Source of the DNA: Roseiarcus sp963784805
GTDB lineage: Bacteria; Pseudomonadota; Alphaproteobacteria; Rhizobiales; Beijerinckiaceae
Direction: 5' to 3'
Length of the DNA stretch: 64,000 bases
NCBI GenBank assembly: GCA_963784805.1
Contig: CAWASR010000025.1
Location: forward strand, 77,933-141,932
The stretch's first letter is position 1. The number at the start of each line of letters is the position of its first letter. The notes below the pieces were generated by a model. The model had not been told where the DNA came from. It did no database searches and saw only the letters and a list, made by a program, of their open reading frames with translations. A program made the position numbers and the translations under genes. Positions 24,922 to 34,427 of this stretch are shown one piece after another.

Positions 24922-26217
24922 CTAGCCGGCGAAGCCGGTGAGCAAGCGATTGCATTCGGTTGCGAAGCGTTGGTTCGGCGAACTGCCCTCAGGGTCGCGC
25001 GAAAACTCCGGCCTGAGGCGATTGAGAAAGAACATCTCGTGGGCACGATCATGCTTCGCGACGATTGGGCCGCGCCGCTCCAAGTCGAAGAGCGTCTTGA
25101 CGTGGCCCGCCACGGTCTCCGAGACATTGATCCGGCCGGGCGCGCCGTTCGCCTCCATCAGCGCAGCTGTGTTGACCGCGTCTCCCCAGATGTCGAACGT
25201 GAACTTGTTCTTGCCGACAACCCCGGACATCACGGGTCCGCTATGGATTCCAACGCGGAGATCGAGCGCCGGCAGCCGCATTTTCTCGCGCAACGCCTTC
25301 ATGCGAGCGACGGTGGCTTGCATTTCGAGCGCCGCAAGACACGCATCGATCGCGTGCCGGCGACTGGCCGTCGGCACGCCGGCGACAGCCATGTAAGCAT
25401 CGCCGACCGTCTTGAGCTTTTCGAGTCCGCAGCGGGCGACAATCTCGTCGAAGGCGGTGAAGTACTGGTCGAGCAGTCCGATCAGCGCGGCCGGCTCGGT
25501 CCGCTCCGCAAGAAGGGTGAAGCCTTTGAAATCGGTGAACAGGACTGTCGCGGCGGTCGTGTATCTGGGCTGAACCTTGCCGGTCTTCTTGAGTTCGTCG
25601 GCGATCGACGGCGGCAGAATATTGACCAGGAGCTCCTCTGTGCGAGCCTTCTCGGCCGCCGCCTCTGATCGCGCTTGATCCAGCTCCCTAATCGTCTGGT
25701 GATATTCGATTAGCCTCCTCCGCAACTCCAACTGCGACAGCACTTGGCGCGACAATCGGCGCATCGATTGGGTCTGCTCGAAATCGAGCTGCCGCGGCGC
25801 GAAGTCCATCACGCAGAGCGTGCCGAGCGCATAGCCTTCATCTGTAATCAGCGGCATGCTGCAATAGAATTGCATGTGCGGTTCGCCAGTGACGAATGGG
25901 TTCCCGCTGAAGCGCGCATCCTCGCGCAGGTCTGGAACCGTGACCAGTTCCGCGCCGCAAATCGTCGTCGAGCAGAACGCGATCTCGCGCGGGCACTGAT
26001 TGAAGTCGGGCGGCAGGCCGTATTTGGCTTTGAACCACAGGCGCTCGTCATCGATAAAGCTGATGTACCCGACCGGGCAGCGACAAATCTGCGCCGCAAG
26101 CTCTCCGATATCGTCATAGGCGACGTCCGGCGGGGTGTCCAAGATCTCGAACGCGCGGAGAGCCGCGACTCGCTCGGCCTCGTTGGCGGGCACGGGAAAT
26201 GACAAGGGGCCTCCCAT
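24922..26217 (-). CDS. GAF-domain class III adenylate/guanylate cyclase
   Basis: The 431-residue cytoplasmic protein has an N-terminal GAF domain (about 15-165; RAFEILDTPPDVAYDD, then CSTTICGAE) and a short coiled linker. The class III cyclase domain follows. Its metal-binding aspartates are in TVLFTDFKGFT and TVGDAYMAVAG, and RVGIHSGPVMSGVVGKNKF, DIWGDAVNTAALME and INVSETV are all typical. It probably makes cAMP when the GAF domain is occupied. It lies between the amino-acid transporter and an aminotransferase on the same strand, with no evident functional link. Confidence 0.93.
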   Translation of the reverse strand: MGGPLSFPVPANEAERVAALRAFEILDTPPDVAYDDIGELAAQICRCPVGYISFIDDERLWFKAKYGLPPDFNQCPREIAFCSTTICGAELVTVPDLREDARFSGNPFVTGEPHMQFYCSMPLITDEGYALGTLCVMDFAPRQLDFEQTQSMRRLSRQVLSQLELRRRLIEYHQTIRELDQARSEAAAEKARTEELLVNILPPSIADELKKTGKVQPRYTTAATVLFTDFKGFTLLAERTEPAALIGLLDQYFTAFDEIVARCGLEKLKTVGDAYMAVAGVPTASRRHAIDACLAALEMQATVARMKALREKMRLPALDLRVGIHSGPVMSGVVGKNKFTFDIWGDAVNTAALMEANGAPGRINVSETVAGHVKTLFDLERRGPIVAKHDRAHEMFFLNRLRPEFSRDPEGSSPNQRFATECNRLLTGFAG

Positions 26218-26268
26218 CGATTCGCCGCTCTCCTCAATTCTCGAGCCCTCGCCGCGAGACGCGCCCGT

Positions 26269-27621
26269 TCACGCCGCCGCTCTGATCGACTCCGCGGTCT
26301 TCTCCATGACCTCGCCGATCTGGTTCTCGCTGATGATGAGCGGCGGGGTCAGTTCAATGGTGTCGCCGGAGAGGCGCAGCATGATTCCCGCCTCGTGGAA
26401 CGAATGCTCCAGCACCTTGTAGCCGCGCAGGCCGGGGCCGGCGGCGCCCGGCGCCAGGTCGATCGCGCCGGTCAGGCCGACACAGCGGATGTCGACGACG
26501 TTGGGCAGGCCCTTGAGGCTCATGATCGCGTCCGCCCATTTCGGCTCGAGCGCCTTCGAGCGCTCGAACAGCCGCTCGTCGCGATAGACGTCGAGCGCGG
26601 CGAGCGCCGCCGCGCAGGCGAGCGGATGGCCGGAATAGGTATAGCCGTGGAAGAGCTCGATCGCGTGTTCGGGCCCCTGCATGAAGGCGTCGTAAATCCC
26701 CTTGCGCACGATCACGCCGCCCATCGGCACGGTCCCTGATGTCACCCCCTTGGCGAAGGTGATAATGTCCGGAACGACGCCGTAGCGCTCGGCCGCGAAC
26801 GCGGCGCCGAGACGGCCGAAGCCGGTGATGACCTCGTCGAAAATGAGCAGGATGCCATATTTGTCGCAGATTTCGCGCAGGCGCTTCAGATAGCCCTTGG
26901 GCGCCGGCAGGACGCCGGTCGAGCCCGCCATCGGCTCGACGATGACGGCGGCGATGGTCGAGGCGTCGTGCAGTCCGACGATCCCCTCCAGCGCGTCGGC
27001 GAGATGGCCGCCCCACTCCGGCTCGCCCTTGGTGAAGGCCTGATGCTCGCGGCTGTATGTCGCCGGCAGGTGGTCGACGCCGGCGAGGAGCGAGCCGAAG
27101 AACTTGCGGTTGTTGACCATGCCGCCCACCGAGATGCCGCCGAAGCCGACGCCGTGATAGCCGCGCTCGCGGCCAATCAGCCGCTGGCGCGAGCCCTGTC
27201 CGCGCACGTTGTGATAGGCGATGGCGATTTTCAGCGCCGTGTCGACGGCTTCCGAGCCAGAGTTGCAGAAGAAGACGTGGTCGAGATCGGCCGGCGCCAG
27301 TTCGGCCAGCCGCGAGGCGAGCTGAAAGACCAGCGGATGCGCGAACTGGAAGTTCGGCGAGAAATCGAGATCGGCCGCCTGGCGCTGGATCGCGGCGACG
27401 ATCGGCGCCCGATTGTGGCCGGCGTTGCAGCACCACAGCGCCGCTGCGGCGTCGAGAATCTCGCGCCCCTCTGGCGTGAAGTAGTGCATGTCTTTGGAGC
27501 GGGCGATCAGACGCGGGCGCTTCTTGAATAACCGATTGGGCGTGAACGGCAGCCAGAACGCGGCCAGATCGTTGGGAACGTCGGCGCGGACGGCGGGACT
27601 GGCGGCGGCGAGCGTCGACAT
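26269..27621 (-). CDS. Omega-amino acid:pyruvate aminotransferase (class III)
   Basis: This PLP enzyme of 450 residues belongs to the beta-alanine/omega-amino acid:pyruvate group. AAFWLPFTPNRLFKK near the start is diagnostic for this group, as is HYFTPEGREILDA. The PLP-phosphate site is CNSGSEAVDTALK, Asp in ILLIFDEVITGFGR contacts the pyridine, and the Schiff-base Lys is in TFAKGVTSGTVPMGG. Substrates may be beta-alanine, taurine or other terminal amines. It is divergent from lemA, with 156 bases between them. Confidence 0.93.
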   Translation of the reverse strand: MSTLAAASPAVRADVPNDLAAFWLPFTPNRLFKKRPRLIARSKDMHYFTPEGREILDAAAALWCCNAGHNRAPIVAAIQRQAADLDFSPNFQFAHPLVFQLASRLAELAPADLDHVFFCNSGSEAVDTALKIAIAYHNVRGQGSRQRLIGRERGYHGVGFGGISVGGMVNNRKFFGSLLAGVDHLPATYSREHQAFTKGEPEWGGHLADALEGIVGLHDASTIAAVIVEPMAGSTGVLPAPKGYLKRLREICDKYGILLIFDEVITGFGRLGAAFAAERYGVVPDIITFAKGVTSGTVPMGGVIVRKGIYDAFMQGPEHAIELFHGYTYSGHPLACAAALAALDVYRDERLFERSKALEPKWADAIMSLKGLPNVVDIRCVGLTGAIDLAPGAAGPGLRGYKVLEHSFHEAGIMLRLSGDTIELTPPLIISENQIGEVMEKTAESIRAAA

Positions 27622-27777
27622 GAAATGATCTCCGTGGGCTATTGGTTTTCCCGAACGATGGCAGCCGCCTCAGCGTTTGTCCAGTTGCTGACGCTGTCGA
27701 CGGCGCCTTGGCGACGGGCGGCCCAGCCTGTAACATAGGCGGGATGGACGCGACGCGTCCGGCGCGAGGGGTGCCTG

Positions 27778-28377
27778 GTGGCCAGATTCCTATCTCGATT
27801 GCGTGCGCTGGTTGTTCTCGCCCTGGTCGCAGTGACGGTTTCCGCCTGCGGCTACAACGTCATCCCGACCAAGGAGGAGGCCGCCAAGGCGGCGTGGTCC
27901 CAGGTCGAAAATCAGTACCAGCGCCGCGCCGATCTGGTTCCCAATCTGGTCGCGACCGTCCAGGGCTACGCCAAGCAGGAAAAGGACGTGTTGACCGCCG
28001 TCACCGAGGCCCGGGCGAAGGCGACCTCGATCCACATCGACGCCAAAGATCTGACCGATCCGGCGAAGATCAAGCAAATGCAGGACGCCCAGAGCACGCT
28101 GAGCGGCGCGCTCGGCCGTCTGCTCGCGATCAGCGAAAACTACCCCGACCTCAAATCCAACCAGAATTTCCTGGCTCTGCAGTCCCAGCTCGAGGGAACG
28201 GAAAACAGGATCGCCGTCGCCCGCAAGGACTACATCGCCGCGGTGCAGGACTATAATACCGCGCTGAAGACGTTCCCGACCATCCTGTGGGCCTCGACCT
28301 TCTTCCGCGGCGCCAAGCCGATGGTCGCGTTCACCGCCGCTCCGGAAGCGCAGACCGCGCCGAAAGTGAAGTTCTAG
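27778..28377 (+). CDS. lemA: LemA-family lipoprotein
   Basis: The 199-residue protein starts with a lipoprotein signal; the lipobox Cys is in TVSACGYN. The long helical LemA core begins VENQYQRRADLVPNLVATVQGYA and ends AVQDYNTALKTFPTILWA. The function of LemA proteins is unknown, though they are commonly linked with TPM-domain partners. The start is GTG at 27778 with GGTG-rich upstream sequence only. The TPM gene follows after 19 bases, so the two are probably one operon. Confidence 0.93.
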   Translation: MARFLSRLRALVVLALVAVTVSACGYNVIPTKEEAAKAAWSQVENQYQRRADLVPNLVATVQGYAKQEKDVLTAVTEARAKATSIHIDAKDLTDPAKIKQMQDAQSTLSGALGRLLAISENYPDLKSNQNFLALQSQLEGTENRIAVARKDYIAAVQDYNTALKTFPTILWASTFFRGAKPMVAFTAAPEAQTAPKVKF

Positions 28378-28396
28378 CGCGCGAGGGAGCGTCCGG

Positions 28397-29151
28397 ATGC
28401 GATGGATCTGGCTGCGCGCGCTCGTCCTCCTGGTCGCCGCGCTCAGTCTGGGCGCGGCGCTGGCGGCCGCGAGTTTCCCCCCGCTGACCGGACGGGTGGT
28501 CGATCAGGCGAGGATCCTCTCGCCGGTCACGGTCGCCGACCTCGAGCGCAAGCTCGCCGATCTCGAGCAGAAATCGGGCATTCAGCTCGTGGTCGCGACT
28601 GTCCCCTCGCTCGGCGGCGGGGAGATCGAGCCCTACGCCAACGAGCTTTTCCGCTTCTGGAAGCTGGGCGAGGCCAAGAAGAACAACGGCGTTCTGCTAC
28701 TGATCGCGCCGAAGGAGCATCGCGTGCGCATCGAAGTCGGCTACGGCCTCGAGGGCACCCTGACCGACGCGGTCTCGAGCATCATCATCGCCAACGCGAT
28801 CGCGCCGCGGTTCAAGGCCGGCGATTTCAACGGCGGCGTCACCCGCGGCGTCAATGACATCATCACCGCGCTGACGACCAACTCGGCCGAATGGAAGCCC
28901 AAGCCGATCGACGCGCGCGCCGAACATGACGCGTCGCTGCTCGATGCGCTCGCGCCGTTCCTCATTTTTCTGTTCATCATGTTCGTGCTGTCGCGCGTGG
29001 GCCGGCGCCGCGGCGGCAATGTCGTCTTCATTCCGATGGGCATGGGGGGCGGCTTCGGCCGCGGCGGTTTCGGCGGCGGGGGTTCGGCGGCGGCGGCTTC
29101 TCGGGCGGCGGCGGCTCGTCGGGCGGCGGCGGCGCCTCGGGAGGCTGGTGA
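28397..29151 (+). pseudogene. TPM-domain protein with a frameshift in its Gly-rich tail
   Basis: A signal peptide (about 1-25) leads into a TPM domain: TGRVVDQARIL, then GIQLVVATVPSLGG, YANELFRFWKLGEAKKNNGVLLLIA and RVRIEVGYGLEG. A transmembrane helix at about 180-200 comes next. The Gly/Phe/Ser tail breaks frame at the G run 29078-29082: one extra G would give the usual GGGGFSGGGGSSGGGG tail, ending GGW at the TGA 29149-29151. Without it the reading continues into unrelated Ala/Arg-rich sequence. The corrected stop overlaps the next gene's ATG (TGATG). A sequencing error in a homopolymer is as likely as a true mutation. The corrected length is about 251 residues. Confidence 0.78.
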
Positions 29152-29756
29152 TGCTCCTCGATCCGGCGGCCGGCGAGCGCGTCGAGGCCGCCTACGACGA
29201 CACGCAACTCAAGACGCGCGCGCCGGTCGTCTGCGTGCTCGCGCGCGCTTCTCACTCCCCCGAAGCCGAATTCCTGCTCGGCGCCTGCGTTCTCGCCCTC
29301 GCCACGCCACTGCCGCTGCTGTTGTTCACCCAGCTGTCCGCGCAGCGGATCTACATCGCGCAGCTGCTTGTCGCCATTCTCGCGGCGGTGCTTGGCTCGC
29401 TGCCCTTCCTCAGGCGGGCGCTGGTTCCCAGACGCCTTCAGCGCTCCGCCGCGCACAGCGCAGCGCTGGCGCAATTCGTCGCGCGCGGGCTCGACCGCTC
29501 GCAATGCGGCGTGCTCGTCTACGTCTCATTGGCCGAACGCTATATCCGCATCGTCGCCGCCGAAGACGCGGCGCGGCTCATCACTCAGGATCAGTGGCAG
29601 GACGCCGTCGACGCGGCGCTGGGAGCGCTGGCCGGCGGCGCGACCGAGGCTGCGCTGGTCGGCCTGGCGGCGCGGTGCGGCGATATTCTGGCGGGACCCT
29701 TCCCGCGCGATGCGCTCTCGGAGCCGCCGCAGCGGCGGCGATTCCATACGATCTGA
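29151..29756 (+). CDS. Second TPM-domain membrane protein
   Basis: The 201-residue protein resembles the COG3762-type partner found after LemA-TPM pairs. It has two transmembrane segments (about 49-67 and 73-88), then a TPM-like C-terminal domain reading SQCGVLVYVSLAERYIRIVAAEDAA and ITQDQWQDAVDAALGAL. Its ATG shares bases with the corrected stop of the preceding TPM gene, which indicates coupled translation. The biochemical role is unknown. Confidence 0.85.
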   Translation: MLLDPAAGERVEAAYDDTQLKTRAPVVCVLARASHSPEAEFLLGACVLALATPLPLLLFTQLSAQRIYIAQLLVAILAAVLGSLPFLRRALVPRRLQRSAAHSAALAQFVARGLDRSQCGVLVYVSLAERYIRIVAAEDAARLITQDQWQDAVDAALGALAGGATEAALVGLAARCGDILAGPFPRDALSEPPQRRRFHTI

Positions 29757-29784
29757 ATTCTTCCGAGTTCAGCGCCCGGGGCCC

Positions 29785-30369
29785 TCACCAGGTCGAAAAC
29801 TTCGCCTCGACCTTGCTGAGGAACGCCGCCCTACGGTCCGGGTTTGTTCGATCCATGTCGTAGTGTGCGATATAGTCGCAGCGCGCGCCCGGCGCGCAGT
29901 TGTAGAGCATCGATCGCTTGAGGAAGCGGCGTGGCGGATCGCCGGCGAGAAAGGTCGTCAACCGCGAACCGCCATAGGTGGTCACCACGCCAAGACGCTT
30001 GACGTTGTGCAGGCGCGGAACGTACCCGCCGTCCTCCCTGATGATGAAGCTGACGCCGGGCAGGAACACCTTGTCGACGAACCCTTTGAGGATAGCCGGG
30101 AATCCCATATTCCAGACCGGAAACGAGAATACGAGCGCCTCGGCGGCGAGCAGCCGGTCGACGAAAGGAGCGACGCGCCGGCGATTGACGCTCAGATCGT
30201 GATACTCGATCCGGTCCTGACGGGTCATGACCGGATCGAAGCCTTCCGCGTTGAGATCGCAGTCGTCGACGTCATGGCCCCGCGCGCGCAAGGTTTCGAC
30301 GACCTTGGCGTGCAAGGCCGCGCCAAAGCTGGTCTCGACCGGATGGGCGAAAAGGACCAGGACCTTCAC
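29785..30369 (-). CDS. NAD(P)H dehydrogenase (quinone), flavodoxin-2 fold
   Basis: The 194-residue flavoprotein starts MKVLVLFAHPVETSF, the FMN/FAD phosphate-binding loop of the KefF/NQO1 family. ALVFSFPVWNMGFPAILKGF and GVVTTYGGSRLTTF add the flavin-ring contacts. It likely reduces quinones or similar electron acceptors with NAD(P)H in the cytoplasm. It lies 6 bases after the FAD-linked oxidase gene, so both belong to the same operon. Confidence 0.9.
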   Translation of the reverse strand: MKVLVLFAHPVETSFGAALHAKVVETLRARGHDVDDCDLNAEGFDPVMTRQDRIEYHDLSVNRRRVAPFVDRLLAAEALVFSFPVWNMGFPAILKGFVDKVFLPGVSFIIREDGGYVPRLHNVKRLGVVTTYGGSRLTTFLAGDPPRRFLKRSMLYNCAPGARCDYIAHYDMDRTNPDRRAAFLSKVEAKFSTW

Positions 30370-30375
30370 CGCCGG

Positions 30376-31806
30376 TCAGCCTTGCGCCGCCAGCGCCCGC
30401 GCCTCGAGGCCGGGAAACAAAAAATTCTTGCCGGCCGAGAAGTCGAAGTCCGGATCCTCGAACGCGATCATCTTGCCGGGATTGAGCAGGCCTTTGGGGT
30501 CCGTCTCGCGCTTGAAGGCGAGCTGGATCGCATCGGTCTGCTTCATGCCGCCCTCCTCCAACGTATAGCGATGGGGGTTGAAGATCGTCGCCCCCATCGT
30601 CTCGTGCTCGGCGATGATTTCCCTTAGCCGCTCCTCGGTCGAGAAGCGCACCAGCGGCAGGCCCGCGAAGCCGATTCGGCCGTTGAAGCGGATCGCCTCC
30701 AGGTGTCCGATGACCTCGAGCCCGAAATGGTCGTGAATGCGCTTTATGGTCGCCAGCGCGCCGTCCTCCGGGTAACGCGCCTGCAGATAGGTCATGGCCG
30801 GATCGACTCTGAGCGCGCGCAGGGTCGTGTGGTTCCATGCGAGCTCGTAGATCGGAGGCAGGCGCGTCAGCGTCTCGGCCGCCGCCCGACTGGAGACGAA
30901 CAGGACTTCAGCGGTCCTGAACGGCCTCGTGAATGTCTCGAGCGCGTCCAGGGCGTGCGGGGCGATCATCGCCAGAACGACGCTCTTGCCGGCGGGAATG
31001 AGGGCGCGGTGGCGAAGGAAATAGTCATGCGGTGCGGGCGCCGCGACGACGGTCACCAGCTTCTTGAGGATGCCGTCCTGCTCGCCGAGAGCGAGCGCGT
31101 AAGCGGTCGCGGCGTCGAAGGAGTCGAAGCCGACGATGACCTCGACCCAGCCGTATGACGCCGTCAGCGGCATCTCGACCTCGGTGATGACGCCGTTGGT
31201 GCCATAGGCGTGCACCGCCTTGTGCAGGTCTTCGCCGGTCAGCTCGAGGCCGCGAGGCTCCGCTTCCATCGTCAGGACGCGCAGGCGCAGCACGTTGCCG
31301 AAATCGCGCAAGCCGCCCCAGGTGATCGAACCGACGCCGCCCGACCCGCCGGCGACGAAGCCGGCGACCGAGGCGGTGGCGCGGGTCGAGGGAAACATGC
31401 GCAATTCCTGGCCGGAGGCGGCGGCCGCCCTGTCGACGTCGCGCAGGATCGCGCCGGGCTCGCAGACGACGCGGCCGGTCGAGATCGATAGGACTCTGTT
31501 CATTTCGATCAGGCTGAGGAGCACCCCGCCGGTCAGCGGCATCGCCTGGCCGTAGTTGCCGGTTCCGCCGCCGCGCGCCGTGACCGGGATGGCGAGCCCG
31601 TGCGCCGCCGCCAGCACGGTCGCGACCTCGGCCTCGCTCTTTGGCGAAACCACGATGTCGGCGGTCACCGATTCGAGCTCGCGTTTCAGGACCGGCGAGT
31701 ACCAGTAGAAGTCTCGGCTCTTCTGTCTGATAAGGACGGGATTGTCTTCGCACTTGATCGCGCCGATCCGCTCGCGGAACCGGGCGATATCATAGGCTGG
31801 GCTCAT
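30376..31806 (-). CDS. FAD-binding oxidoreductase (GlcD/VAO type)
   Basis: The 476-residue protein has a PCMH-type FAD domain with ADIVVSPKSEAEVATVLAAA, TARGGGTGNYGQAMPLTGG and CEPGAILRDVDRAAAASG. The C-terminal cap and the end KRETDPKGLLNPGKMIAF are typical of D-lactate/glycolate dehydrogenases and related 2-hydroxyacid oxidases. The ATG at 31806 overlaps the amidohydrolase stop by 4 bases (ATGA) and has GGAGGG upstream. Its substrate is unknown; operon position suggests a step after the deaminase-like enzyme. Confidence 0.9.
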   Translation of the reverse strand: MSPAYDIARFRERIGAIKCEDNPVLIRQKSRDFYWYSPVLKRELESVTADIVVSPKSEAEVATVLAAAHGLAIPVTARGGGTGNYGQAMPLTGGVLLSLIEMNRVLSISTGRVVCEPGAILRDVDRAAAASGQELRMFPSTRATASVAGFVAGGSGGVGSITWGGLRDFGNVLRLRVLTMEAEPRGLELTGEDLHKAVHAYGTNGVITEVEMPLTASYGWVEVIVGFDSFDAATAYALALGEQDGILKKLVTVVAAPAPHDYFLRHRALIPAGKSVVLAMIAPHALDALETFTRPFRTAEVLFVSSRAAAETLTRLPPIYELAWNHTTLRALRVDPAMTYLQARYPEDGALATIKRIHDHFGLEVIGHLEAIRFNGRIGFAGLPLVRFSTEERLREIIAEHETMGATIFNPHRYTLEEGGMKQTDAIQLAFKRETDPKGLLNPGKMIAFEDPDFDFSAGKNFLFPGLEARALAAQG

Positions 31807-33125
31807 GATGAGAGGCCCTCCAGGGCGTCGATGTCGGCGTAGTCCGGCGGCCCCGCGCTCAACGCCTCGCCATTCCGAAGCACGATGCGATCGTTGTGGG
31901 CGCGCGCCAACAGCTCGGTGAAATCGCGCGCCCGGGTCACGATCATATCGGCCGACGCGCCGGAGCGGAATCCCTCCATGCGCAGTCCCATCGCTCGCGC
32001 GGGGCTCTCGCGCACGACCGACGCCCAATCGGCGAACGGGTAGTCGAGGTGCAGAATCCTGACGCCCTCGCGCCAGACCTCGAGCATGTCGTGATCGCCG
32101 TAGGCGTGGAAGGGGTCGCGCACATTGTCGCTGGCGATCATTACGTTGACGCCCGCCGCCTTCAGCTCGTGCAGGGCGGTGACGCCGCGCCAGCGCGGGG
32201 TGCGGCCCGCCTTTCGGTCTTGCAGAAACATGTTGCACATCGGCAGCGAGACGACGCTCAGGCCGGCGCGCGCGACCGCCTCGATCGTGCGCCGCCGTTC
32301 GTCTTCTTCTTGCAGGCTCAGCGAGCAGCAATGGCCGGCCAGAATGCGGCCCCCAAAACGGCGCTCGATCGCCGTTTCCGCGATGATGCGAAGCGAGCGA
32401 GCCGCGGGATCAGCGGATTCGTCGACATGGAAATCGAGGTCCCAGCCCTTGCGTTCGGCGAGCGCAAACAGGACGGCGAGCCCCTCCCGCAGACGCGGAA
32501 TCATATAGGGGACGGCGCCCAGTATGTTCGATCCATAGGCGTCGAGCGTCGTCTCGATTTCCGCCATATGCTTTTCGTCGAACGCGAAATCGATGCTGAA
32601 CAGCGGCGTGGCCTGCAATTCGATCCTGCCGCGCCACCGTTCGCGCGCCTCGGCGACGACAGGCCAGCTGATGGCGGTCTGCGGTCCGACGCTGTCGACA
32701 TGGGTGCGGATAGCCGCGACGCCATGCGCGTGAGCCGAAAGCAGGCTGAACTCCATGCGCGCCGCCACGTCGCGGGCGTTCCAATTAGCGGCGCGATCGT
32801 CGGCGACCGCCTTCAGCGCGCCGGCGAAGTCGCCGGTCGGGTTCCGGGCCCGACGCCAGATATGGGCCTTGTCGAGATGGGTATGGGCGTCGGCAAACAG
32901 CGGCAGGACAATGCGGCGCGATAAATCAAACCGGGGCGTTTCGCCGAAGTCGCCGGCGCCGCCGGGCGCGATGTCGCCGATCCGGCCATGGTCGATGAGG
33001 ATGTCGACGGTCGCAAAACCGTCTCGGTCGACGCCCCCGGCGCCGCTCGGCAGGTGCGAGGCGAGAACGCGAGCCTCGACCAGCGCGTAACGGTCCCCTG
33101 CTGGCGTCGAGAAGGCCGTGTTCAC
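31803..33125 (-). CDS. Cytosine-deaminase-like amidohydrolase
   Basis: The 440-residue TIM-barrel metalloenzyme fits the CodA group. LFADAHTHLDKAHIW gives the first metal His pair. DLDFHVDESAD, ILAGHCCSLSLQ and MIASDNVRDPFHAYGDHDM supply the further His, Glu and Asp residues. CodA-type enzymes deaminate cytosine, isoguanine or creatinine. A creatininase gene lies 1.7 kb away on the other strand, so a creatinine or cyclic-ureide substrate is a reasonable guess. It lies upstream of, and is coupled to, the FAD oxidase. Confidence 0.88.
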   Translation of the reverse strand: MNTAFSTPAGDRYALVEARVLASHLPSGAGGVDRDGFATVDILIDHGRIGDIAPGGAGDFGETPRFDLSRRIVLPLFADAHTHLDKAHIWRRARNPTGDFAGALKAVADDRAANWNARDVAARMEFSLLSAHAHGVAAIRTHVDSVGPQTAISWPVVAEARERWRGRIELQATPLFSIDFAFDEKHMAEIETTLDAYGSNILGAVPYMIPRLREGLAVLFALAERKGWDLDFHVDESADPAARSLRIIAETAIERRFGGRILAGHCCSLSLQEEDERRRTIEAVARAGLSVVSLPMCNMFLQDRKAGRTPRWRGVTALHELKAAGVNVMIASDNVRDPFHAYGDHDMLEVWREGVRILHLDYPFADWASVVRESPARAMGLRMEGFRSGASADMIVTRARDFTELLARAHNDRIVLRNGEALSAGPPDYADIDALEGLSS

Positions 33126-33311
33126 GCCGCGCGGCTCCTCGCGCCGGCGCGCCGATGTCGGGGCGGCAGGCGCGGGAGGCGGATGCCCCCGTGGAACGCG
33201 CGCGCGAACGCCGACCGGTTCACTCTTCCCGCCCGCGTCGCCGGCTTCGGCCCGGGAACTGCGGCGGTTTCGGACATCGACGAGATGCGTTCCCGGCCAT
33301 TGACGGGTTTG

Positions 33312-34307
33312 CTACTTCGGCCGCAAGTCGAGGCCGACGCCCTTGTCGACGAACTGCAGCGTATAGGCCTTCGCATAGTCGAGGCCCGGCTTGACGACCC
33401 CCGCCTTGACCATCTGCTCGTAGAAAGATTTGACGCGATCGTCGGTCATGGCGCCGATGCCGAGCTTCAGGGTGTCGCCGGAGTCGACGAGACCGTATTG
33501 CTTGATCTTGGCGATCGAGAATGCGATCTGCTCGTCCGTCATTTCCGGATTGTCCTTCTTGATCCGAGCGTTGGCCGCGGCGTTGTCGCCATAGAGATAA
33601 TGGTACCAACCGATGGTCGAGGCGTCGACAAATCGCTGCACGACGTTGGGATGCTTGGCGATCAGGTCGGCGCGGGTCTCGATCGTCGTCGCATAAGTGC
33701 TGTAGCCATAGTCGGCGAGCAGGAAGATATTCGGTTTGAAATGGCCTTCGCGCTCCACGGCGAAAGGCTCCGAGGTGACGTATCCCTGCTGAATCGAATG
33801 CATGTCGGCGATGAAGGGGCCAGGATTGAAGGTATAGGGCTTGACGTTTTCTTCCTTGAAACCGTAGGCGCTCTCCATCCAGCGATAGAACGAGGCGAGC
33901 CCTTCCTTTCCGATATAGGCGGCCGCCTTGGGCAACTCGGACCACTTGTCGAGCCCGACGTCCGGATGCGACATCATGATCTGCGGGTCTTTCTGGAAAT
34001 GGGCGGCGACGACAACGATCGGGACGTTGTGGGCGGCGGCGTCGAAGGCGAGAAGCAGGTTGCCGCCCATGTAGAAGTCGAGCTTGCCGGCTGCTAGCAG
34101 AATTTGGTTGTCGGCCTGCGGACCGCCCTGCGCGATCGTCACGTCGAGGCCGTATTTGGCGTATGTTCCGTCGACGAGCGCCTGATAATATCCGCCGTGC
34201 TCGGCCTCGGCGAGCCAGTTGGTTCCAAATGTCACCTTGTCGGCGGCGAGCGCCGACGTCGCGGCCAGGGACAAGCCTGCCGCGAGCCAAAGACCAAGGC
34301 GTTTCAT
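33312..34307 (-). CDS. ABC substrate-binding protein, NMT1/THI5-like
   Basis: The 331-residue protein has a signal peptide ending ATSALAADKV. The SsuA/ThiY-type fold shows FGTNWLAEAEHGGYYQAL, where the Trp and the aromatic pair normally contact a pyrimidine or sulfonate, and GGPQADNQILLAAGKLDF. ThiY-type proteins bind formylaminopyrimidine; others bind pyrimidines, hydantoins or sulfonates. The ATG 34307 starts the mature-type signal. No matching permease or ATPase is found nearby, so it may serve a transporter encoded elsewhere. It is 186 bases upstream of the deaminase-like gene. Confidence 0.88.
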   Translation of the reverse strand: MKRLGLWLAAGLSLAATSALAADKVTFGTNWLAEAEHGGYYQALVDGTYAKYGLDVTIAQGGPQADNQILLAAGKLDFYMGGNLLLAFDAAAHNVPIVVVAAHFQKDPQIMMSHPDVGLDKWSELPKAAAYIGKEGLASFYRWMESAYGFKEENVKPYTFNPGPFIADMHSIQQGYVTSEPFAVEREGHFKPNIFLLADYGYSTYATTIETRADLIAKHPNVVQRFVDASTIGWYHYLYGDNAAANARIKKDNPEMTDEQIAFSIAKIKQYGLVDSGDTLKLGIGAMTDDRVKSFYEQMVKAGVVKPGLDYAKAYTLQFVDKGVGLDLRPK

Positions 34308-34427
34308 GACTGTTCCCCAAATCGAGAGACCGACGCCAAGTCTCGCAACTTCCACGCCAATGCGCAAATCGGCTCGGCCATGGTTCACGAGCGGCGCCAG
34401 GCGGAGAATATTGGAGATCAGCTTTCG

